The position numbers were made by a program, and so were the translations under genes. Of a stretch of DNA of 64,000 nt, positions 8,169 through 15,835 are shown piece by piece. The number at the start of each line of letters is the position of its first letter. Within the stretch, counting starts at the first letter, position 1. The DNA comes from Ardenticatenaceae bacterium (GTDB taxonomy: Bacteria; Chloroflexota; Anaerolineae; Promineifilales; Promineifilaceae): NCBI GenBank assembly GCA_020634435.1, contig JACKBS010000009.1, positions 124,001 to 188,000 of the forward strand, read 5' to 3'. The notes under the pieces are model-generated. The model saw only the letters and a program-made list of their open reading frames with translations, was not told the origin of the DNA and did no database searches.

Positions 8169-9299
8169 TTAAGTTTGTTTCTCTGGCAGGGTGAACCAAA
8201 AACAACTGCCCACACCTTCCTGGCTATCTACCCCAACCTGGCCGCCACATTTTTCCACAATACGCCAAACGATTGATAAGCCTAACCCTTCGCCGCGAAT
8301 CTTTTTAGACGTTAATCGCGTATGCGGCTTAAATAATCGTTTCTGATCCGCCGGGGCGATGCCGGGGCCGTTATCCACCACCCAGAAACGAACCATGCCA
8401 TTGCCCTCCGACTTGGCACCCAGCTTTAAAATAGGCGGTTTTTCGTCGTTGCCGCCATACTTTAAGCCATTGCTGATGTAGTTAAGCCACACTTCTTCGA
8501 CCCAGGGAGCATAACCCAGGGCGCTGGGCCATTGGCTGGGCATTGTTATTTTGGCGTCGGTTTCGCGAATTTGATACCGCAGCCGCTTGAGTACCTCTGT
8601 GAGAATGCGTCGGTTATCTAGTTCACCCACCTGAATGTTTTCAGAACGCATACTGGATAAAAACAGCAGCTCCGTGATGACATTGTTCATCTTGTAGCCG
8701 CTCTGCATGATCTGGTCTACAGCTTGCCGCGCCGGTACGCTTAGCTGTTCCTGGTAGTGCGAATCGACCAGCGAAGCATATCCCACCATCTGGCTAAGCA
8801 GTCCTTGGATTTGGTGAGCCACAGTGTGAGCAAAATCATTTAGCGCCAGATTTTGGGTTTCTAATTCGGATGCCCGCTGGCTAATCTCTAGCAGCAGCCG
8901 GTGCCGTTCGATGGTGTGGTGGATGGTTTTCACCAACATGTTGGCCGACAAATCATCCTTCGAGAGGTAATCCTGGGCGCCCAACTGCACAGCTTGAATA
9001 GCCGTTTCGTGGTCGGTATGGCTGCTTAGGATCACAATGGGCACTGTTGGTTGGAATTTGTTAATTTCTAAAAATGAATCCAGGCCATGCGCATCGGGCA
9101 GAGATAGATCCATGAGGACAAGATCATACGGTTTGGTGGCCAGCAGCGTTTGCGCGCTGTTTAGCTTTTCTGTATGCGTCAGGTGAATCAACGATGGTGA
9201 ATTATTGGCCTGGTTGGATTGAGCGAGCAGGGTTTTGACGAGATGAACATCCCCTGGATTGTCTTCAATCAGCAACACATCGATCTTACTGGGATTCAT
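8169..9299 (-). CDS. Hybrid response regulator/histidine kinase
   Basis: 376 residues from ATG 9299. The receiver domain opens with IDVLLIEDNPGD; the phospho-acceptor Asp is in LVLMDLSLPD and Lys in YLSKDD. A helical linker leads to a HisKA-like segment, ALNDFAHTVAHQIQGLLSQM, where the His is followed by Q rather than the usual E/D-L. HATPase_c has N box NYISNGLKYGG, G1 WVVDNGPGIAP and G2 GEGLGLSI. No DNA-binding output is present, so it probably passes phosphate to another regulator. It lies 27 bp upstream of the REC-GAF gene in the same direction, and the two may be cotranscribed. Confidence 0.85.
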   Translation of the reverse strand: MNPSKIDVLLIEDNPGDVHLVKTLLAQSNQANNSPSLIHLTHTEKLNSAQTLLATKPYDLVLMDLSLPDAHGLDSFLEINKFQPTVPIVILSSHTDHETAIQAVQLGAQDYLSKDDLSANMLVKTIHHTIERHRLLLEISQRASELETQNLALNDFAHTVAHQIQGLLSQMVGYASLVDSHYQEQLSVPARQAVDQIMQSGYKMNNVITELLFLSSMRSENIQVGELDNRRILTEVLKRLRYQIRETDAKITMPSQWPSALGYAPWVEEVWLNYISNGLKYGGNDEKPPILKLGAKSEGNGMVRFWVVDNGPGIAPADQKRLFKPHTRLTSKKIRGEGLGLSIVWRIVEKCGGQVGVDSQEGVGSCFWFTLPEKQT

Positions 9300-9490
9300 T
9301 GTTATTTAGCTTGATACAACTCTTCTATAAATCAGTTTTATGGACGATAAGCGGCTTTGTGGCAGACAGGCTTACCAGCCAGTATGCTTAAATGCGTTAA
9401 CTTTGGTGGTTGTAAAACTGCCAGGGTAGCCAAAATCCCCGGAGGGGCAGCATTTCTGCTGACCCAATAATGCCTGGGAAAACTGACTTT

Positions 9491-10720
9491 TTAACTGGCA
9501 CTAGCAACGGCCGTTTCTACCGTTTCCCGTGTAATTGGCAGGGTAAATGAAAATATAGATCCTTCACCGGGTTGCGACTGGACCCCGATTGTACCACCAT
9601 GATTTTGCACAATTTTTTTGCAAATGGCCAGCCCAATGCCCGTGCCGGGGTACTCTTGCCGTGTATGGAGGCGCTGAAAGATAGTAAATATTCTTTCACT
9701 CATGTCCGGATCAATGCCAATGCCATTGTCTATGACCTGAATGATCCAACGTGTTGGTTCTCTTTGAACGGAAATGTGAATGGTGGGGTCTGTCTGGTTT
9801 CTAAACTTGATAGCGTTGCTGAGCAGGTTTTGAAACAGCTGAATCATTTGCGTTTTGACAGCGAAGACAGTGGGCAACGGATCATGCGTAATGCTGACCT
9901 GGGTTTCTTGAATGCGCAGCTCCAGGTTAGCCAGAACCTGCTGCAAAACCTTTTCCAGAGAGACCTCGGCAAAAACCTGGTTGTTACGGCCGATTTTGCC
10001 ATAAGCCAGCAAATCGGTGATGAGCCGCCGCATCCGAGTGGCTCCGTCCAGCGCAAAAGCGATGAATTCATCCGCTTCTTCATCCAGTTGGCCACTGTAG
10101 CGCTGCGACAGCAGCTGTAAGTAGGCGGTAATCATGCGCAGCGGTTCTTGCAGATCGTGTGAGGCAACGTAGGCAAACTGGGTCAGATCTTCGTTACGTG
10201 CTTCCAGGGCGCGTGTGCGTTCGCGCAGCGCTTCTTCAATTTGCACCTGATCGCTAATATCGCGATTTACAGAGACGGAACCGATCATACGGCCGTTTTC
10301 ATCCTGAATGGCAGTAATAGCCGAGAGAATGGGAATAAGGGTTCCATCTTTTCTGTGATGCTGGACGCGGCCTTTCCAGTAGCCCGCCGCCAAAAATTGG
10401 ACACCTACTTCCTCTAGCGTCTCATTTGGGAACAGCGTGTTTAGCAGGGTAATTATCGGCTGACCCAGCACTTCATCTGCTTGCCAACCATACATCATTT
10501 CGGCAGCATGGTTCCAGCTCTGAATACAAAACTGGTTATCGGTTACCACAATGGCATCGGAGACAACCTGGATCACGTCTACCTGGCCAGGAATGTTTGC
10601 CCGCGAGTTTTGGGTGTTTTCCAGGCGTTCCACTTGCTGCTGCAACGTGGCGATCTCTTGCTGCAAACGGCCGTTCTCAACCATCAGCTCTTCAGTTGTG
10701 CTATCCAAACGATCACTCAT
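9491..10720 (-). CDS. PAS-domain sensor histidine kinase
   Basis: 409 residues from ATG 10720. It begins with a coiled coil (ENGRLQQEIATLQQQVERLE). A PAS/PAC domain covers ~48-165 (AIVVTDNQFCIQSWNHAAEMMYGW, then SVNRDISDQVQIEEALRER). HisKA has YVASHDLQEPLRMI, the phytochrome-like SHDLQEPLR form. HATPase_c has N box LLSNAIKFR, G1 DNGIGIDP and G2 GTGIGLAI. There is no membrane segment, so it is a cytosolic sensor. It lies upstream of two related receiver/kinase genes in the same direction with a 191-bp gap. Confidence 0.88.
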   Translation of the reverse strand: MSDRLDSTTEELMVENGRLQQEIATLQQQVERLENTQNSRANIPGQVDVIQVVSDAIVVTDNQFCIQSWNHAAEMMYGWQADEVLGQPIITLLNTLFPNETLEEVGVQFLAAGYWKGRVQHHRKDGTLIPILSAITAIQDENGRMIGSVSVNRDISDQVQIEEALRERTRALEARNEDLTQFAYVASHDLQEPLRMITAYLQLLSQRYSGQLDEEADEFIAFALDGATRMRRLITDLLAYGKIGRNNQVFAEVSLEKVLQQVLANLELRIQETQVSITHDPLPTVFAVKTQMIQLFQNLLSNAIKFRNQTDPTIHISVQREPTRWIIQVIDNGIGIDPDMSERIFTIFQRLHTRQEYPGTGIGLAICKKIVQNHGGTIGVQSQPGEGSIFSFTLPITRETVETAVASAS

Positions 10721-10868
10721 CGTACTGTTGCCTGCTTGCTGGCACCGGGTCGTCTAATTGTGGCTAAGTGGGGGGCTTTATAGACAAAAACGGTTGAAAA
10801 GTTGCCATTAATTATACATGAGTTCGCGGTTGGCCAGGAAAATTAGGACTTTTTCCCCGCTGCGCTAT

Positions 10869-10897
10869 TTGACATTCTCCTTTGATTAGCGCAAAAT
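10869..10897 (+). promoter_or_regulatory. Sigma-70-type promoter for the WYL regulator
   Basis: TTGACA (10869-10874) and CAAAAT (10892-10897) are separated by 17 bp. The -35 is a perfect match and the -10 matches at 4 of 6. The predicted start lies about 25 bases before the ATG at 10931. Confidence 0.55.
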
Positions 10898-10930
10898 AGA
10901 ACGCATGGTCTATGATTTTAAGGAGGAAAA

Positions 10931-11896
10931 ATGACACGCCTGGCTTCCCGAACATCCCGTTTACGCCGAATTGAAGAGCTGCTGTTGCTTACTCCCGACG
11001 GCATGCGTGCCGTTGATCTGGCCGACAAGCTGGAAGTGGATCGCCGTACCGTGTACCGGGACGTGGATTTTTTGTGCGATCAGGGTTTACCGATCTGGCA
11101 AAAAGACGGCCGTTTTGGCATGAATCGCACCCGCTATCTAACCACCGTGCATCTTTCCTTCCACGAGGCCATCGCCCTGACCTTGGCCGGGCTTTTACTT
11201 GCGCGCACCATTGACGAACGCAATCCTCACGTCACTTCGGCACTGCGCAAGCTGGCCATTACACTGCCCAATGCCATCTCGCCGCATCTGAAGCGGGCCG
11301 CCGATCGCGTGCAAACGCTGAATGATGGCCAGCGGCAGGTGGCGGTGCTGGAAGCATTGGCCGAGGGGTGGGGCACAGGTCGTAAAGTGCGTGTTGGTTA
11401 CCGCTCGCCGCGCAGTGGCCAGCTGCGTGAGCGGGTTATTGCGCCGTACGCGCTGGAGCCAACGCCATCGGGCATTTACGTTATTGGCCACGATGATTGG
11501 GCCAAAGATATTCGCACCTTCAAGCTGGATCGTCTGGAAAGTGCCACGCTGCTGTCGCGCAGCTTCACCGTGCCGGAGGCATTTGATCTGGAAAGCCACC
11601 TGGCTTCTGGCTGGCGCATCATGGCGGGCAGCGAAATTACGGATGTGGTGCTGCGTTTTACGCCCGAAGTCACGCCGCACATTTACGAGCGGCAGTGGCA
11701 CCCCACGCAGAAGCTAGAGAAAACAGAGGATGGCGGCTGTTTGCTCAGCGTGCAGGTGGCCCAGCCGCAGGAAATGCAGCCGTTTATTCGCAGTTGGGGG
11801 GCGCAAGTGGAGGTATTGGCCCCGGATTGGCTGCGGGCGCAAATTGGCCAGGAATTACAGCAGGCCGCCGCTCAATACTCCGAGCGTTCGCTCTAG
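10931..11896 (+). CDS. WYL-domain HTH transcriptional regulator
   Basis: 321 residues; AAGGAGG immediately precedes ATG 10931. An N-terminal winged helix (RRIEELLLLTPDGMRAVDLADKLEV, then DRRTVYRDVDFLCDQGLPI) is the DeoR-like HTH_11 form usual in this family. The WYL core (~135-215) shows VRVGYRSPRSGQLRERVIAPYALEP and YVIGHDDWAKDIRTFKLDRL, followed by the WCX-like C-terminal extension. WYL proteins bind ligands, often nucleic-acid related, and control stress or defence genes. The target is not evident: the next gene is a SirB1-like protein 60 bp downstream with its own promoter. Confidence 0.88.
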   Translation: MTRLASRTSRLRRIEELLLLTPDGMRAVDLADKLEVDRRTVYRDVDFLCDQGLPIWQKDGRFGMNRTRYLTTVHLSFHEAIALTLAGLLLARTIDERNPHVTSALRKLAITLPNAISPHLKRAADRVQTLNDGQRQVAVLEALAEGWGTGRKVRVGYRSPRSGQLRERVIAPYALEPTPSGIYVIGHDDWAKDIRTFKLDRLESATLLSRSFTVPEAFDLESHLASGWRIMAGSEITDVVLRFTPEVTPHIYERQWHPTQKLEKTEDGGCLLSVQVAQPQEMQPFIRSWGAQVEVLAPDWLRAQIGQELQQAAAQYSERSL

Positions 11897-11927
11897 TTGC
11901 GCCAGTACTAAAAAGCTGGCCAAAGAC

Positions 11928-11955
11928 TTGAATACCGCACCAATCCGGCTAAAAT
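11928..11955 (+). promoter_or_regulatory. Promoter placing transcription start at the SirB1-like start codon
   Basis: TTGAAT (11928-11933) and TAAAAT (11950-11955) have 16-bp spacing. The -10 ends six bases before ATG 11962, so the transcript should start at or next to that codon. No Shine-Dalgarno is present. This suggests a leaderless mRNA. Confidence 0.5.
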
Positions 11956-11961
11956 GTGGAC

Positions 11962-12783
11962 ATGATGGAACTGAGTTTTGGGGAGTTGGTGAAACGGCCG
12001 TCACCGAACCTGCCACACGCTGCTTTACTCATCGCCAAAGAATTGGCTTATCCCGATTTAGACATCGACGTCTATGTGCGCCAGCTAGACGATTTGGCTG
12101 ATCAGGCGGCCAGCAAAGTACGCGCGAATGATTCAACGGCCGTTCGTGCCGAGCTGTTGAGTGATTTTCTGTTTAAGCAGGCACAATTCCAGGGCAATAC
12201 GGCCGCTTACGACGATCCGCGCAACAGCTTCCTTAACGACGTGCTCAGCCGCCGCCTGGGCATTCCCATCACCCTCTCGCTCATTTACCTGGCCGTGGCT
12301 GAAAGGCTGCACCTGCCCGCCTTTGGCGTGGGCTTGCCGGGGCACTTTGTGGTCGGCGTGCATGCTCAGGGAGACGATTTGTATTTTGATCCGTTCCACG
12401 GCGGTGGGCGACTGTCGGCGGCAGATTGTGCCCGGCTGGTGGAGCTGACGGTGGGCTACAATGGTGCCTTTCAACCGAGCTGGTTAACGGCCGTTTCCAA
12501 CAAAGAAATCCTCAGCCGCATGCTGAACAATTTGCGCATCATCTACATGCAGCAAGAGCAGTGGGCCAAAGCCATTGCCGCCGTGGAGCGCATGCGCCAA
12601 ATTCAGCCCGACAATCCGTACCATCTGCGCGACCTCGGTGTAATCCATTACCAGGCGGGTGCCATGCACCAGGCCGTCACTTTTTTGGAGGCATACCTCC
12701 AGCAGCAGCCAGAAGCCGCCGACGCGGAAACCATCCGCCAGGGGTTGGCCAAAGGGCTGGATGCGTGGGTAAGGCAGAATTAA
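11962..12783 (+). CDS. SirB1/transglutaminase-like protein with TPR-like C-terminus
   Basis: 273 residues if ATG 11962 is used. The in-frame GTG at 11956 would lie directly after the -10 element and so be outside the mRNA. The core motif PRNSFLNDVLSRRLGIPITLSLIYLAVAERL..FGVGLPGHFVVG is the SirB1-type transglutaminase-like fold, with the YFDPF segment after it. The usual cysteine nucleophile region (N-x-C in classical transglutaminases) is not obvious, as is common in SirB1 proteins. The C-terminal ~90 residues form TPR-like helices (WAKAIAAVERMRQIQPDNPYHLRDLGVIHY). The cellular role of SirB1 proteins is poorly defined. Nothing in the neighbourhood clarifies it. Confidence 0.8.
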   Translation: MMELSFGELVKRPSPNLPHAALLIAKELAYPDLDIDVYVRQLDDLADQAASKVRANDSTAVRAELLSDFLFKQAQFQGNTAAYDDPRNSFLNDVLSRRLGIPITLSLIYLAVAERLHLPAFGVGLPGHFVVGVHAQGDDLYFDPFHGGGRLSAADCARLVELTVGYNGAFQPSWLTAVSNKEILSRMLNNLRIIYMQQEQWAKAIAAVERMRQIQPDNPYHLRDLGVIHYQAGAMHQAVTFLEAYLQQQPEAADAETIRQGLAKGLDAWVRQN

Positions 12784-12825
12784 TCGGTGGTCGGTAATCG
12801 GTGAACGGTAATCGGTGGGCAGTAG

Positions 12826-13986
12826 TTAGCCGGATTTGAGGCGTTGCAGGCGGCGGGCGGCTTCTTCCAAAGTTTTCTCCTCTTTGCAAAAGGCAAATCG
12901 AGCCAATCCGGCCCCGTCGGCGGGGTTATGGTAGAAGGCGCTGGGCGGGATCGCCGCCACGCCGATTTCTTGCGTCAGGTAGCGGCAAAAGGCCACATCG
13001 CTGGCAAAGCCCAGGTGGGCAATATCGACCATCACAAAGTAGGTGCCGCTGGGCGCAATTGGTTCTAGACCAGCGCTGCGCAGGGCGTCGAGCAGGAAGT
13101 TCCGTTTTTGTGCGTAAAACTGGGTGAGATCGGAATAGAAGGCGGGTGGAGAGGAAACGGCCGATGCGGCCGCTTCTTGTAAGGGAGCCGCCCCGCAAAA
13201 CGTCACAAACTGGTGCGCCCGGAAAATGGCCTGGGACAAACTGCGCTGAGCGATGGTCCAGCCTACCTTCCAGCCCGTCACGCTAAACGTCTTGCCCAGG
13301 CTAGAAATGGTCACCGTGCGTTCAGCCATGCCGGGGAAGCTGGCCAGGGTAAGGTGCTGACGGCCGTCGAACACCAAATGCTCATACACCTCGTCGGTCA
13401 TGGCGATGACATCGTGCTGCTGGCACAGTCTGGCAATCAACGCCAGCTCGGCCTGGCTAAATACCTTGCCCGTAGGGTTATGCGGTGTGTTGATGATGAT
13501 CAGCTTGGTTCGCTCGGTAAACAGCGCAGCGAGGGTGGCTTCATCAATTTCCCACTGTGGCGGGCGCAGCGTGTAGAAGCGGGGCACGCCACCGGCTATT
13601 TGAATGACGGGCAGGTAAGAGTCATAAAATGGTTCAAAGACGATCACCTCGTCGCCCGGATTGACCAGCCCCATGATGGTGGCAAAAATGGCCTCGGTTG
13701 CTCCGTGGGTAACGATAATTTCCGTTTGCGGATCGGGTGACAGCCCGTAGAAATTAGCCATTTTTTGGGCGATGGCTTCACGCAGCTGGGGACGGCCGTT
13801 TGCGGGCGCGTATTGGTTCACATCATCCCAAATGGCCTGTGCAGCCGCTTCTTTCATGAAGTGGGGTGCGGTAAAATCGGGGAAGCCTTGCCCCAGATTG
13901 ATGGCGTTGTGGGTATTGGCCAGGGCGGTCATTTCCGCAAAAATGGTGGTGCCAAAGTTGGCGACGCGCTGCGCCATGTAGCTCAT
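12826..13986 (-). CDS. Class I/II aminotransferase, methionine/glutamine-transaminase-like
   Basis: 386 residues from ATG 13986. I chose that start because AAGGAG is correctly spaced before it; an upstream extension in frame has no family resemblance. It has the kynurenine aminotransferase/YbdL pattern: INLGQGFPDF near the N-terminus, VTHGATEAIFATIMGLVNPGDEV, NTPHNPTGKV with the cofactor-binding Asn, TDEVYEHLVFDG, and the PLP lysine in SSLGKTFSVTGWKVGW. These enzymes transaminate glutamine or methionine with 2-oxo acids. The divergent neighbour is an omega-amidase-like nitrilase, the known partner that hydrolyses the 2-oxoglutaramate product. That pairing supports glutamine transamination or methionine salvage. 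Confidence 0.85.
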   Translation of the reverse strand: MSYMAQRVANFGTTIFAEMTALANTHNAINLGQGFPDFTAPHFMKEAAAQAIWDDVNQYAPANGRPQLREAIAQKMANFYGLSPDPQTEIIVTHGATEAIFATIMGLVNPGDEVIVFEPFYDSYLPVIQIAGGVPRFYTLRPPQWEIDEATLAALFTERTKLIIINTPHNPTGKVFSQAELALIARLCQQHDVIAMTDEVYEHLVFDGRQHLTLASFPGMAERTVTISSLGKTFSVTGWKVGWTIAQRSLSQAIFRAHQFVTFCGAAPLQEAAASAVSSPPAFYSDLTQFYAQKRNFLLDALRSAGLEPIAPSGTYFVMVDIAHLGFASDVAFCRYLTQEIGVAAIPPSAFYHNPADGAGLARFAFCKEEKTLEEAARRLQRLKSG

Positions 13987-14070
13987 AGAAAACTCCTTGT
14001 GAACGGTTTGCGAGTTGCAGCGCGGGGGATTTTGGCAGAGAACGGCCGTTGTCGCAACATCATCTTTGGC

Positions 14071-14103
14071 ATTTTCCCGGAAACTCTGAGTTTCCGGGAA
14101 AAT
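14071..14103. repeat. Perfect 16-bp inverted repeat between aminotransferase and omega-amidase genes
   Basis: Arms at 14071-14086 and 14088-14103 are perfect inverted repeats around one T (arm core TTTCCCGGAAACTC). It lies in the divergent promoter region. It could be an operator for both genes or a hairpin in the leader of either. Confidence 0.6.
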
Positions 14104-14171
14104 TGGGTGTCGCAATGCAGCGCGTTAGAATACAGCAGTAAGGTTGGGCAATTATTTCACCGCAATGGGGA

Positions 14172-14234
14172 GGTGAGACGCACTTTGCCCACACAATTTT
14201 TGCGAGGGGTCACGATTAGAAAGTGCGTCGCACC
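14172..14234. repeat. Spaced 15-bp inverted repeat
   Basis: GGTGAGACGCACTTT (14172-14186) is matched by the reverse complement at 14220-14234 with one mismatch and 33 bases between. The right arm ends about 15 bases before the AGGAGG of the omega-amidase gene. It could be a regulatory site pair or the remains of a small element with terminal inverted repeats. Confidence 0.45.
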
Positions 14235-14264
14235 TTTTGGGCATTTTTAGGAGGAACGGCCGTT

Positions 14265-15047
14265 ATGCAGCTAACAATTTCACTGGGACAAATGAATGTT
14301 GAATTGGGCAATCCTGCCGCCAACTGGCAAACGGTGCAGGAAATGACCATCGAGGCCGCTCGGCGTGGCTCGGACCTGGTGGTCTTTCCTGAATTGTGGT
14401 CCACTGGCTACGACCTGGAAAACGCCGCCAGCTACGCCACCCCCACCGATGCGGGTCTTTTTGCCCAAGTGGCGGCCCTGGCCAAAACACACCAGATTGC
14501 CATTTTGGGTTCCTGTTTGTCGCTGTTGGGCGAGGGGCAGTTTGGCAATACGGCCGTTTACTTTGATAAAAACGGCCGTTCCCTGGGCCAGTACAGCAAA
14601 CTCCACCTCTTCCGACTGATGCAAGAGGAGCAATTCCTCACCGCCGGGCCACAACCTACGCTGGTCGAGGCCGATTGGGGCAAGGCGGGCCTGACTATCT
14701 GCTACGATTTGCGCTTCCCAGAGCTGTTCCGCCGCTATGCGTTGGCAGGGGCGCAGGTGGTGTTTGTGCCCGCTGAATGGCCGCATCCCCGTCTGGCGCA
14801 CTGGCAAACGTTGCTGCGCGCCCGCGCCATCGAAAACCAGATGTTTGTGGTAGCCTGCAACCGTGTGGGCCGCAGCAAAAACACCGACTTTTTTGGCCAC
14901 TCCTGCATTCTTGATCCGTGGGGGGAAACGTTGATTGAGTTAGGCGAGGCGGAAATGTTGGGAACGGCCGTTATCGACACCACCAAAGTTAACGAGGTTC
15001 GCGCCAAAATCCCCGTTTTTACCGACCGTCGGCCTGAGGTTTATTAG
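14265..15047 (+). CDS. Carbon-nitrogen hydrolase, omega-amidase-like
   Basis: 260 residues from ATG 14265. AGGAGG at 14249-14254 precedes it, and the spacer is exactly one AACGGCCGTT palindrome. The nitrilase catalytic triad is visible: E43 (FPELWSTGYD), K112 (YSKLHLF) and C146 (LTICYDLRFPELFR), with the extra Glu in the last motif. The length and motifs fit omega-amidase/NIT2-like enzymes, which hydrolyse 2-oxoglutaramate or 2-oxosuccinamate to the 2-oxo acid and ammonia. The divergent aminotransferase at 12826-13986 is the expected partner. Other amidase substrates cannot be excluded from sequence alone. Confidence 0.85.
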   Translation: MQLTISLGQMNVELGNPAANWQTVQEMTIEAARRGSDLVVFPELWSTGYDLENAASYATPTDAGLFAQVAALAKTHQIAILGSCLSLLGEGQFGNTAVYFDKNGRSLGQYSKLHLFRLMQEEQFLTAGPQPTLVEADWGKAGLTICYDLRFPELFRRYALAGAQVVFVPAEWPHPRLAHWQTLLRARAIENQMFVVACNRVGRSKNTDFFGHSCILDPWGETLIELGEAEMLGTAVIDTTKVNEVRAKIPVFTDRRPEVY

Positions 15048-15076
15048 CAGCTAAAGGTGCTGGTTAATTGGGGGTT

Positions 15077-15102
15077 GATTGGAGATTTTTTAATCTCCAA
15101 TC
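15077..15102. terminator. Hairpin between convergent genes
   Basis: Eleven-bp perfect arms (GATTGGAGATT at 15077-15087 and its complement at 15092-15102) close on TTTT. Another CTAATCTCC word and TTTTT follow. It lies between the ends of the omega-amidase gene (plus) and the coiled-coil gene (minus). Confidence 0.55.
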
Positions 15103-15115
15103 TCTAATCTCCTTT

Positions 15116-15835
15116 TTACGATCGGCCGCGCAGGCGATCCATGAAGGAACGGCCGCTTTCACCGCCCTGTTGGTTGATTTCGCCTTCTAGCCGAGCCAGC
15201 CGCGCTTCGGCGGAGGAGGCGCGAGATTGGGCATTCATGCGCGCCTGCCGCTCTTCGGAGAGCAGCGTATCCAGCTTTTGCAGGCTTTGCACCTGCACTT
15301 CCAGCGTCGCTTTTTCCCGCTCCAGCTTCACGCGCGCGGCCCGTTCTTCGGTAAGTTGGGCTGTGGCTTCCTGAGCCCGCTCAGCAATGACCTCCAGCGA
15401 GGCCAATCGCCGCTCTAGCCCCAGCCGGGCCTGGCGTTCTTCTTCCAGTGCGGCGGTCGCATGCCGTGCCTGGCGAATTTCCACTTCCATCCCGGCAATT
15501 TCTCGTTCTAGTTTCAGGCGCAGGTCGCGCTCGGTTTTGAGTTCGTCGATGGTGGCTTTGTGTTGAGTAACGGCCGTTTCCAGCTCAATGTTCCGTTTTT
15601 CCAGGGCGCGAATTTCTGCCTTGAGCGCGGCAACGTCCTCGCTGGGCTGGGCAAATGAGATCGGCATGGCCAATTGGGGTGGGGCAGGAATGGCTTGCGG
15701 TGGGCCGAGGGGCGAGACTGGCTGGTTTTGGGCGCGAACGGCCGTTTCCTCCGCTACTTTTTTGGGATCAAACGTTTCTACGTTGCTCAGCGGATCTTCC
15801 GCTGTCTCTACTTTGCTGGTTTTTCTCTTAGCCAT
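15116..15835 (-). CDS. Coiled-coil protein paired with ParA-like ATPase
   Basis: 239 residues; ATG 15835 overlaps the end of the ParA gene by 8 bp, indicating translational coupling. A basic N-terminus (MAKRKTSK) is followed by a Pro/Gln-rich region to ~65. A long coiled coil runs ~70-215, with repeated RxxLExE and EERQARLxLER blocks. The C-terminus is Gly/Ser/Arg-rich (GESGRSFMDRLRGRS). There is no HTH or ParB-like domain. Its position in the operon suggests it is the adaptor or cargo partner of the ATPase, as in ParA-family positioning systems, but this is inference. Some similarity to SMC-like sequence is expected from coiled-coil composition alone. Confidence 0.7.
   Translation of the reverse strand: MAKRKTSKVETAEDPLSNVETFDPKKVAEETAVRAQNQPVSPLGPPQAIPAPPQLAMPISFAQPSEDVAALKAEIRALEKRNIELETAVTQHKATIDELKTERDLRLKLEREIAGMEVEIRQARHATAALEEERQARLGLERRLASLEVIAERAQEATAQLTEERAARVKLEREKATLEVQVQSLQKLDTLLSEERQARMNAQSRASSAEARLARLEGEINQQGGESGRSFMDRLRGRS

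Noticed and set aside
14172..14234. Spaced inverted repeat considered as an insertion sequence
   Set aside because: Only 63 bp long, no transposase and no visible target-site duplication; kept only as an inverted repeat.
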